In this document: positions 37,701 through 46,650 of the stretch, in pieces
Position numbering within the stretch: the first letter of the stretch is position 1
Layout of the letters: each line of letters opens with the position of its first letter
Assembly: GCA_030268105.1 (NCBI GenBank)
Contig: BSDZ01000028.1
Coordinates: 310,001 to 374,000 of the forward strand
Source: Volvox africanus
Taxonomy: Eukaryota > Chlorophyta > Chlorophyceae > Chlamydomonadales > Volvocaceae
DNA: 64,000 nt
Direction of reading: 5' to 3'
Program-made: the position numbers and the translations under genes
Notes under the pieces: generated by a model
Databases searched by the model: none
Told to the model about the DNA's origin: nothing
Seen by the model: only the letters and a program-made list of their open reading frames with translations

Positions 37701-38615
37701 GACAATGGGACGTACGGAATTTTCGTCGCCACCTGACGGCGTTAAAAGCAGGAGATGTTTGGCGATGTGGTGATGGAAATGCAAGAGACTGGCCCACTGT
37801 AGGACAGGATAGTTCATCTAAAAACCGGTACCACTGTTGCTATGGCACTCTATTATGTCAGCCCTCTGCTGGGAGCTGACGCCGTAAGGCATGAACTGTC
37901 TGGGTCGAACTCGGTTGGCATACTTAAGCACCATTCATTTCCTGCCATACCTATGCCGTGCAGACTGACCACCAGAGGCGCGTCCTCAGCTACCAACTTC
38001 GGTTCAAACCACAGAAGAGCTATTTGAACACCGTCGGGCATTGTGACAAGCTCCTTTCGAGGGATGGGACTCGCGCCAAGCTTAATGACGCTGAAGAACG
38101 TCTGCGCATGGGGACCTGGGGAGGTGCGAAGACGGTAACTTTGGGAACCCAAAAAAGGTTCTGGCTAATCATATTAATAACTCCGCTTCATGACATATGT
38201 GTTTTTTGGCAGTGTTACGGTGGCAGAGGGATGGAGCCCGGGCTTCGCCATCTTCGGTGCGACCAAACGAGGTCGGGGTAACGACTATCAAGGCAAGGCA
38301 TGATATGCTAATCTCATATAAACTGCATGAAGTCGTTGCAAAAGTCAAGCATGCCACTTGCTTGGGCCTGACGGCGTTAAATGCCTTACCAACAGCCCAT
38401 GGACTGCAAGAAAACGCCTTTATTGCCGGACAACCATCGATCAACCGCTGGTTTGCTTCTGTTGAAATGTATGATAAGGCGACCTCCTCTTTTCTGCGCA
38501 CGAATGGCCATGAGAGAATCCCCAAGAACGCTTCTAACAGAGCGAGTGTCGCAATACGAAGTATAGCGAAGACCTCCCAGAAGACCGGAGCTGCAATATT
38601 CTGATTTATTGGCAT
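34722..38615 (-). CDS. Alpha/beta-hydrolase, EMB8/YheT (ABHD1/3-like) family
   Basis: Seven exons join in phase on the minus strand: 38390-38615, 37951-38115, 37116-37732, 36408-36615, 35903-36024, 35417-35545 and 34722-35090, giving 611 aa. An N-terminal hydrophobic segment (about residues 12-37) suggests a membrane anchor. Family landmarks follow in order: NQRLIDGCP, PHAQT, VSLHGIGG, RRGHGDSS, the nucleophile elbow GFSMGS (Ser340), VDFNEVLACNTIRDFERA, DEYYR, LSARDDPI (acid near 502-503) and GGHLGW (His534). The Ser-Asp-His triad is therefore intact. Residues about 170-300 are a Ser/Ala/Pro/Thr insertion between strand and nucleophile that normal family members lack. The ATG chosen is the first Met before the hydrophobic segment. 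Members are esterases or acyl-lipid hydrolases in plastids or membranes; the substrate here is unknown. One acceptor (exon 6) is AAG, less usual than CAG. Confidence 0.9.
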
Positions 38616-38663
38616 TATACATATGCTATGTATCGATGGATAGGTGTTTAAACATGTACGCTT

Positions 38664-39613
38664 GCCAGCGGCAATATTTCGAGTTTGCGTCACCAGCTTC
38701 AGGTCATTCCAGACCACCAAGATAATTACATAAATAAATAAGTAAATTCTGTATTTACACACCGGTTGTGACAAGCTAATTTAGAATGCGATAGTGCGAT
38801 ATCGGTACCGCCACCAAGCAAGATGGCCGTTCGCCGTACAGGCAGAGCGGATTGTTTATCCTACCCCCCCGGCTTCAAGCTCCTGAATATCTTAGGAAAA
38901 CCAATAAAGCGTAGAACGAACCGGAGATACCGCCACCGTGAGTAAATGTCGTGCAAGGAGCGCACATATCCCGGTTTACATCCCCCTTGTGACAGCCCCT
39001 CGCAACGGTGAAAGTATATAGATACTGATACCAATACCGATACCAAATCAAAAACAGAGGTCTGTTGATGCGTGAGGACGCAGACTCGATTGTCCTCAGC
39101 TACAGACCCCTTAAAGACACGGCATTAAAGTGTGAAGCCTCGGATTTATTCAGTCCCCAGCTCACCGTCAGTCTCCAGCTCAACGTAACCAAGGCACACC
39201 AGAGGATGGGGCAAAAGATCTCAAAGTGGGCAGTAGTAGAATATGCAGAGTGGTCAAAACTGCTGTGCACGTACAGGCCGGGTGGCTCAGGTCGACAGTC
39301 CACAGCATCACTCAGGACTGTATGACACTAAAGATTCTTTTGGATAAAGTCGGTGAGTTGTAATTTCGTCCATGAAAGCTGTCTTATGTATCCCGACATT
39401 TACACTGTCTTTTCCCTGCCAACACTTGGCACATCAGCGCTCAACCATGGCACGCATGTGTGGTGTGCTTGCTTGTCGAGTCGTACCAATGGCTGCTGAT
39501 GCCGATGCACCATCACAAGCTGCCCCTACTCCACAGGCGTGCGGATATTCCTGAGGGCCTTGAAGGCCATAATCCATCATACATAATTTGATGTTACCAT
39601 CTTTTTGCTTGCC
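38664..39613 (+). repeat. Left inverted-repeat arm
   Basis: Ends immediately upstream of the hydrolase gene, 49 bp from its ATG. Contains a short GATACCAATACCGATACC run near 39,025. The open frame at 39,065-39,325 is also present in the other arm but resembles no known protein. Confidence 0.9.
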
Positions 39614-39731
39614 TTTTGTTGAACAACGAGATCGCCGTGATGTCTGACAAGACTAGTAGTAGTTGAGAGCCCCAAAGGCCTCTCAAGATGCTTCTGCACC
39701 TTGATGACCCCTAATGACGACCAGCATGATG

Positions 39732-39790
39732 TATCTCTGTTGTGTCCGCCTAACCAAAGGCTCAATTGGAAGATGAACATACACGGTCCA
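39732..39790 (+). repeat. Direct repeat flanking the CACTA element, left copy
   Basis: TATCTCTGTTGTGTCC, then CCTAA, CAAAGG and GGAAGATGA, also found at 44,298-44,356 in the same orientation with about seven differences. It belongs to the outer element. Confidence 0.8.
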
Positions 39791-39923
39791 TCCTGGACAC
39801 TACCCACAGATACTCCAGGATGCAACAATTATACCCCTTCTCATGTATGTGTCCTCATATCCGAGGGCAGGGTGAATCACCACCCTGGATAGACCAATCC
39901 CTTCAAGGTTATCACTATAACAA

Positions 39924-40315
39924 CAGATTCGTGCGTTAGGCTCGCGTTAGGGCGCGTATGTGTGCGTAAGGCTGCGTTTTGTGCGTTTGAGTTTGCGTTG
40001 GCCTAACGCGAGCCTAACGCAACATATAGAAAACTTGACAGAACGTCTGTTATAGTGCGTCGTTTTCAAGTTCTTTTAAATGAAAACAATATTTATAATG
40101 AGTATAAAAGTTCCCTGTAATTTTTATTACGTTTTGTGATACTCGAAAATCGTGGGCTTGCGTATGTTCTAACGCGAGCTGTACGCATTCCGATCGCAAA
40201 CCTAACGCACGCGTTAACTTTACGCAAACAGGTTGCGTATATCTTGCGTACAGTGCGTTACCATACGCACTGTAACGCACTGTAACGCACTTTACGCAAA
40301 GTTTATGTAGATAGT
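39924..40315. repeat. Left subterminal repeats of the CACTA element
   Basis: Many direct and inverted copies of GCGTTAG / CTAACGC and GCGTAA-type motifs. In CACTA elements such arrays bind the transposase. Confidence 0.85.
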
Positions 40316-40319
40316 GCAT

Positions 40320-41814
40320 AATAATGTTCGGAGCACGGGTTGGCCGGATTTATTTACTTTGCTTAGTTGCTCTTATTGTGCAGATGCATGGAGACTTTGT
40401 GCATAAAATATCATCAAAGTCAGTTTCAATTTAGGATAGCGCTATAAATATTAGTCCTAGTACAAGAGATTGCTCTGGTGAACACTTGTTAACATCGCTA
40501 AATCGCCACCATTATACGAATTTAGAACCTGTACATGTGGCTTACTTTATAACATAGAACTCTGAAGTGCCACACATGGCTGTTCAGGGCTACCGTTCTA
40601 ATTATGGAAGGCTTTCTAATTATTGAGCAGCAAGCTGCCGGAGTTAGCAAGTCTGGGTAAGGACCGCGGAAATTTGGCAACAGCAAACCTTACACAGTAG
40701 CCAGGCAACAATGTTTCCAGATGGAGACCCAAACAAAGTCACCAAGAGCCACAGTTACACATCGAGCAGGCCCCAAAAATTAGATAGCCTTGTCCGGCAA
40801 GCATCATAGCAGCTTGGCATATGTGTGAAAATTGACCATGAAAACGAGCATGTGTGAGAGGTACTCTATGACCCCAATGCTTCCCCAATCCAGACATATT
40901 GCAATGCAGAATAGTTCAATCGCTGCACGGGAATGAATAGTTCAACGGATTCACGCCACAATTTTCAGCAGGGTCATTATTTTGTCATCGCATCAAAAAC
41001 GTCATGCACATTCCTAACCAAAATTGTTTCATGGCTCCAGAAACTCCAAGCACGTGCCTAACCCGATGACAGCGCTGTACTGAGGGCTGCCCAGAACCCT
41101 GGCCTTCCATCCCATCCCGCTGGCCCTGGCTCCCAAATAGCACATAGACGGGGCATCTCTAGTACAAACGTTGCAATGGTGATTCTAAACATCCTCGTCA
41201 CAATGAAGTCACTTCTCATTGCTACTAAAACCAGGAAGAGCCAAGCTTTGAGCCAAGCTGCTGCTGCCTTGGTCGATGCCATCTAGCAGATCCGGTGCAA
41301 TGTTGCCTTCAAGTGGCTCACTTCCAGGCATGACACACTGAAAATGTTCCTGACTTTCAGGGAAAAAGTGTTTTCGGGATGTAAAGAGTTTCATGTATAC
41401 GGGACTTTCCATAAGCAGAAGGCGGCTCCATTCGTTACTGAAGCAATTATTATTTCTTTACAAATATATGATTAGCTGTTGATGCTGCAGAAATTATACG
41501 TATGCTGCCTGCGCAAGCAAGGTTGTCCAATAGAACTGCTACCGTATGACATGGACGACCTGACGACTGTGTACAATGGGTGGCATTAAATGTACATATA
41601 AAGGATGTTGTAAAGCAGGGTTACGAAACATTGTTGCTTACATGGGATTGATTGGCAGCCGCACAACCCTGGACGGAGTACGGAAGCACTACTCTTCGCT
41701 TTTAAGTAGTACGTATGCATAACATTTTTTTACTTTAACTGGTAAAAGAATGATATTTTTTTCCTGCGTTTATTTTTGTCGTGTACAAAATACTTTAATG
41801 CCACCAACCCGTAG
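40320..41814. other. CACTA interior, no gene recognised
   Basis: Both strands contain stops every few dozen codons. The longest frames, on the minus strand at 41,058-41,412, resemble nothing known. They could hold exons of a diverged transposase, but no motif supports this. Confidence 0.5.
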
Positions 41815-41904
41815 AAAAACGGCCGAAATGACGAGTCATTAGGAACTCATAATGGGCACCCTAGCAAAGGCCAAAAGCAGCCCGCGCATGGTGAAGATGC
41901 ATCG

Positions 41905-43144
41905 ATGATGGTCTGGCTGCCAACGCAGCTAGCATACATCAGAAGGAGAAGGAGGTCAAGGCCGCTAGACGCTGACAGGTTAGTGCAAATACTAGTAGTA
42001 CGGAAAGTGGATGATGGGGTGTGCAAATTACCAGGCGCGCTTAGCAAAATTATTGCTGGATGGGTGATGTACATTACGGATCTCATGTACAGGGATGTAC
42101 AGATCATGAATGTCCTTTAACCTGTTTTCTCCTTTCTGTCTTTTATGTAAGTGTTCCTATTCTCCCCAAACGTACTTCCTTTTTATGTAGGCAAAGAGTT
42201 TACAGCCCTCTACGACAAGGAACTCCAGCAGGAAAGCTAGGAACTCAAGCAAGGCGGCAGCAAAAAAGGTACAGCCCATTCATCCTGTCTTCCTGTTTTA
42301 TTGAGCTGTAATTTCATGTTTCGTTATATCCTTTTCATTTCCTGTGTGCTTTGTCGTTTGGTGTGCCACATGTCGATTTATTTTTCTCTTTTTTGATAGA
42401 AATTGTAAGCTTGTAATTTCTCAAATCATATATGTATGCTAACGTCGGCCCTTGAAGGTAACGAACGATGACGATGTGCGGCCATCCACGAAAGTGAGGC
42501 GACCAAGCACGGGCACCAAAAGAAAGGTACGAAATATTGAGGCCAGACATTACTTACTTTTAATATAACCTTTTTATTACTACCAAGTCCCTTCACATAT
42601 TTTGGACCAGCAGGTGCCGTTGGAAGACAAGTCTACGGATGACGATGAAATTTACGAGCGACAGAAGGTAATTTCCTTAGTTCAGCTTATTATCTAAATT
42701 TCCTTCATGTTTGAATGTATAATTATAATATGTGTTGTTTCGACTGGTAAAGGTCAAGAGTGTTTCGGAAGGTGTGCGATGTACACGGGCACTACGTCAA
42801 CGTGGGAGCTCAGGGAGTAAGCAGAAACAGGTAACAAAGTGTCCAAGTACATAGTACAGCAAATGAAAGACTCTGCTTTTAGAATGATTAGTGGTACTTA
42901 AAAGCACTGCCCACCCTAGACATGATTAAGATTATTGTAACCGGACGTGATAATTGCTGAGTGGTGACAGCTTAATTTACGTTTATACATATGCATGTTA
43001 ATAAGTATACTTTTCCTTTTCTAAACTTTACAGGAGTTGCTGGAGGAGGTGAGCGAGGACGAGAAGATTGAGGACGAGCAGGATGACGCCACCAGTGCGC
43101 CAGAGGAGGACGACAACAGAGAGAGTGAAATAGAAGACTATTAG
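41905..43144 (+). CDS. Spliced gene of unknown function carried by the CACTA element
   Basis: Six exons fit a single + frame: 41905-42096 (start uncertain; open from 41815), 42191-42268, 42458-42526, 42614-42667, 42753-42830 and 43034-43144. Every intron is phase 0 and GT-AG, and the internal exons are 78, 69, 54 and 78 nt, so any could be skipped without a frameshift. The first exon has an Arg-rich patch (IRRRRRSRP). The short exons are Lys/Arg/Ser-rich and mostly end in Lys or Gln. The last exon is strongly acidic (EDEKIEDEQDD) and ends in EIEDY. The mixed basic and acidic low-complexity make-up suggests a nuclear or DNA-associated protein, but no domain was recognised. It may be the accessory protein of the transposon or a captured host gene fragment. 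The first donor (GAT|GTACAG) is the weakest join. Confidence 0.5.
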
Positions 43145-43599
43145 ATAGAACTAAGATCTAACATGTTTGTGCTTAAACTTATGTTATGGTGGGCTGCTAA
43201 ATGTGCGGTGGCAGATGAAGTTAGGATGTATGTGCCTAATGATGATTGAAATGATTGGTGCATGGTACATATGATAATTGAGCTCATAAACAAAATTTGA
43301 TTGTCAGGATTGGATGTGCAGGAATTTGATTGTTTCGTTGAATGAATAGCTGCTTACCTGGATGCTTTCCGAATCATGAGCTGTAAATAATCACCTGGAA
43401 TATCTTCACCTATTAAAACTGAAATCCTATTGATATTCTTGATAACAGCTATGTACATTACGACAGGATGTTTTCGTACACACTAAAAATATTCTGCAGT
43501 GGGTGGGTAAAACAGCAAACTATAACAGGAACGATAACCGAAACAATAAAGAAATAACCAGAACGACCAAAGTAGCTACAGTGAGCAAGAATGCGAGCC

Positions 43600-44170
43600 T
43601 GCCTCGTACGCAAAGCGAAAGTGGTGCGAATGTTGCTATCGCATGCGTAAGACCTTGCGAAAGTGTGTGAATATGTTAGTTACATGCGTTAAAGCTTTTA
43701 CGCAACCCACAACTATTGGCTGTGTACGCATTATTCGCAGCATACGCAAGCATGCATTCAAGCGCGTTAATCCGCGTTAATGCGCGTTAAGCCTGCGTAT
43801 ATTGTGCGTTAGAGAACTTTTCGTGCGTTACCTTTCATGCACGCTATGCTTTTTTGCTTGCACATGAATCTCTAACGCTTGCGGTGCGTTAGGCCTAACG
43901 CGCACCTTAGAATCTATCTGGGCGCGTTTGACCTTGCGTAAATTTGCGTTAGGTTGCGTAAGCTAACGCAAAGTAAACACAAAAATATTCGTCCCCCCAA
44001 AAAAAATATGTTTGCGTTTGCGTTAGGGTGCGTTAGGAATACGCAAAAAATAACGCAATGCGTTTGCTTTGCGTTAGGCTTTGCGTAAACTTGCGTTAGT
44101 TCGCGTTAAGCTTGCGTTAGGCTCGCATTAGGGGTCCCTAACGCGAGCCTAACGCGAGCTAACGCACGAA
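43600..44170. repeat. Right subterminal repeats of the CACTA element
   Basis: The same GCGTTA/TAACGC motif family as the left end, denser and longer (about 570 bp), with runs such as GCGTTAGGCTTTGCGTAA. The asymmetry with the left side (about 390 bp) is common in this superfamily. Confidence 0.85.
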
Positions 44171-44297
44171 TCCGTTGTTATAGTGTATAATCCCCCTTCA
44201 AGCGGCATGGCCTCCTGCATCCACCAGCCATCACGGGGATTCATATCTGGATCAGTCCTTGTCAGTTTCGAGGCCACTATATCTTGGTTTCTATCTA

Positions 44298-44356
44298 TAT
44301 CTCTGTTGTGTCCACCTAAGCAAAGGCCCAATCGGAAGATGACCATACATGGTCCA
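44298..44356 (+). repeat. Direct repeat flanking the CACTA element, right copy
   Basis: Partner of 39,732-39,790. The shared order of motifs indicates an old internal duplication of the outer element. Confidence 0.8.
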
Positions 44357-44988
44357 TTCGGAGACCATAGATACCCCAGGATACTACACATGAAACCAAG
44401 TAAAACTTCAAATTGTGCACAATTTTATCCCTTGGCAAATTCCTTGTTGCCAACTAGCCTATCACCTTGGACCTGCAATATAATCAACATTGGCTTTGAT
44501 ATTGTCAGGTATCGTATCTGCATGGCCGCCGCATGCCACCAGTGGCTGGGTGGCCAGTAGCTTGGTGGGATTCCTTGTACTGACCAGTTACTTCATTTTA
44601 ATTCAACCATGGACGGCTTCATAAGTGAAACGCTAGAAAACCCAGGTTTCCCATGTATTCATAGAGAGGGCTCCAGTGATACGTGAGGTGCCATACAATA
44701 TATAGGGTGAAGTGGGGAGTGACCTGTAATAGAAACTTTGTAAATTTACTATGGTTGCCACTACATCTTCTGTTATAATTTTATATGTCAACAAGCTCTC
44801 AGTCAAGTCAATTTCACCTCCCTGCTCTCAGATCTCAACGGCCCTTCCTTGTTCATATATTGTTTCAGATGGTTCTTAAGACAAGCCTAAGGACTAGCCT
44901 CAGGAAATAAGTAAGACATGGCTTGAGACAGCCTATGAAGACGACTTGCTGCAAAGAGACATCACAATGATCTCAATGTTCAAAAATA

Positions 44989-45810
44989 GGCGAGCATAAA
45001 GATGGTAACATCAAATTATCAAATTATCAAATTATTATGGCCTTCAAGGCCCTCAGGAATATCCGCACGCCTGTGGAGTAGGGGCAGCTTGTGATGTGTG
45101 CATCGGCATCAGCAGCCATTGGTACGACTTGACAAGCAAGCACACCACACATGAGTGATGCTGTGGACTGTCGACTTGGGCGCATGCGCCACCAGGTCTG
45201 TGTGTGCACAGCAGTTTTGGCCACTCTGCATATTCTACTACTGCCCACTTTGAGATCTTTTGCCCCATCCTCTGGTGTGCCTTGGTTACGGTGAGCTGGA
45301 GACTGACGGTGAGCTGGGGACTGAATAAATCCGAGGTTTCACACTTTAATGCCGTGTCTTTAAGGGGTCTGTAGCTGAGGACAATCGAGTCTGCGTCCTC
45401 ATGCGTCAACAGACCTCTGTTTTTGATTTGGTATCGGTATTGGTATCGGTATCTATATACTTTCACCGTTGCGAGGGGCTGTCACAAGGGGGATGTAAAC
45501 CGGGATATGTGCGCTCCTTGCACGACATTTACTCACGGTGGCGGTATCTCCGGTTCGTTCTACGCTTTAATGGTTTTCCTAAGATATTCAGGAGCTTGAA
45601 GCCGGGGGGGTAGGATAAACAATCCGCTCTGCCTGTACGGCGAACGGCCATCTTGCTTGGTGGCGGTACCGATATCGCACTATCGCATTCTAAATTAGCT
45701 TGTCACAACCGGTGTGTAAATACAGAATTTACTTATTTATTTATGTAATTATCTTGGTGGTCTGGAATGACCTGAAGCTGGTGACGCAAACTCGAAATAT
45801 TGCCGCTGGC
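44989..45810 (-). repeat. Right inverted-repeat arm
   Basis: Inverted counterpart of 38,664-39,613. It carries a triple AATTATCAA motif near 45,010 that is single in the left arm. Its minus-strand frame (45,053-45,466) is longer than in the left arm, so the arms have diverged by indels. Confidence 0.9.
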
Positions 45811-46596
45811 GATCCATCCGATGTTGGGCTCAAAACCTCTGACCTAATGGTTGCAATCAGTGTCACCATCCGCTGCCATGTGGGTTATGCAAGAAGCTTC
45901 ACGCCAGGGCTTCTCTCTCCCTGGGTGACTCTTGCTGCCTTTGAAAGAGAGCCCCGTGCCATCTACAAAAAGCAAATTTCGAATGGATTTGATAGGCTGA
46001 AAGCAGCGGCTGGCGGGCGGGATAGCAGTTGATCATATAGCTGCATCCAGGATGGAAGGAATGCAGCGTTCAAGTATCAGGCATCAGCTTCCTTAGCGAG
46101 TCCAGAAGTCCCGGAAGCTGACTGTCCTTAACCTCATCCACAGTCCTATCACAGGGCATGCACAATCCATGTTCATACCATTGAACACATGCATTTACAA
46201 TGAATCCAGTACCGTTCTTCTGAGTAGGATAAGCATAATCACTAGGAGTAATATCTATTGCTGCAACCTGAGCTCTTGAAGAGCAACGTATTGGTACGGA
46301 AAGTCCTGTTGGAGGTCTTTGTACGTTTGGTCGACATGCCACATGTCACAGGATGTAGATGGTATAGATGAGGAGAAGGTGATCGCGCAATTTGTGTGCG
46401 TGACACCCTACAAACGCTGAGCATAGACATTTTGTCGCAACACCAGTATCCGGGCTGAAGGACGTGCTTTGGTTGAACTTCAAAGACGCAAGAAAAAGCC
46501 TTAGACTATTCGTAGACTATGTACAGTGGAGCAGCGGCCCGCGTCAACTTGCGAGGCCGCAGCTAGGCAGATGGTGGCCCCTTCCTCCCCGCGGTA
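45811..46596. other. Divergent intergenic region, right of the insertion
   Basis: Before the insertion this was probably the shared upstream region of the hydrolase (-) and the RRM gene (+). Open frames at 45,812-46,030 (+) and 46,070-46,342 (-) are not recognised; the second contains CVQWYEHGLCMPCDRTVDE and could be transposon-derived. No promoter motif can be assigned with confidence. Confidence 0.45.
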
Positions 46597-46631
46597 AGCG
46601 GGCCGCCCAGTTCTCTACTGGGCGGCCCGCT
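46597..46631 (+). promoter_or_regulatory. Perfect 14-bp GC-rich hairpin upstream of the RRM gene start
   Basis: AGCGGGCCGCCCAG, a 7-nt loop TTCTCTA, then CTGGGCGGCCCGCT: a perfect stem with 12 G-C and 2 A-T pairs. It ends 19 nt before the ATG at 46,651. If transcribed, it would be a very stable cap-proximal or leader structure likely to impede scanning. If not transcribed it could be a protein-binding palindrome. Confidence 0.85.
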
Positions 46632-46650
46632 GACAAGCTTGGGAGAAGGC

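Larger units (their letters stand above)
39913..44185. mobile_element. CACTA (EnSpm/CMC) DNA transposon, nested
   Basis: Terminal inverted repeats begin CACTATAACAAC (left) and end GTTGTTATAGTG (right), pairing over about 27 bp with one or two differences. Both sides are flanked by the 3-bp direct repeat TAT (39,910-39,912 and 44,186-44,188). CACTA termini, a 3-bp duplication and repeat-dense subterminal regions define the CACTA superfamily. Length is 4,273 bp. No transposase domain was recognised in the interior, so it is probably non-autonomous. It carries a spliced gene on + (41,905-43,144). Confidence 0.88.
38664..45810. mobile_element. 7.1 kb insertion with long inverted-repeat arms, host of a nested CACTA element
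   Basis: The two ends are inverted copies starting GCCAGCGGCAATATTTCGAG: left arm 38,664-39,613, right arm 44,989-45,810. The arms are about 95% alike by eye, with a ~120 bp extra segment in the left arm (near 39,310-39,440). No target-site duplication was found: the flanks are ATGTACGCTT and GATCCATCCG. Long arms recall Mutator-like or foldback elements, but no transposase was recognised, so the class is open. Removing the inner CACTA element leaves about 2.9 kb. Confidence 0.75.

Noticed and set aside
37351..37773. 140-codon + strand frame opposite the hydrolase exon 3
   Set aside because: Antisense of the low-complexity insert; no motif.
38664..45810. Outer inverted repeat as a Mutator-like element with an 8-11 bp target duplication
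   Set aside because: Flanks ATGTACGCTT and GATCCATCCG share no duplication and no transposase motif was seen; the class is left open.
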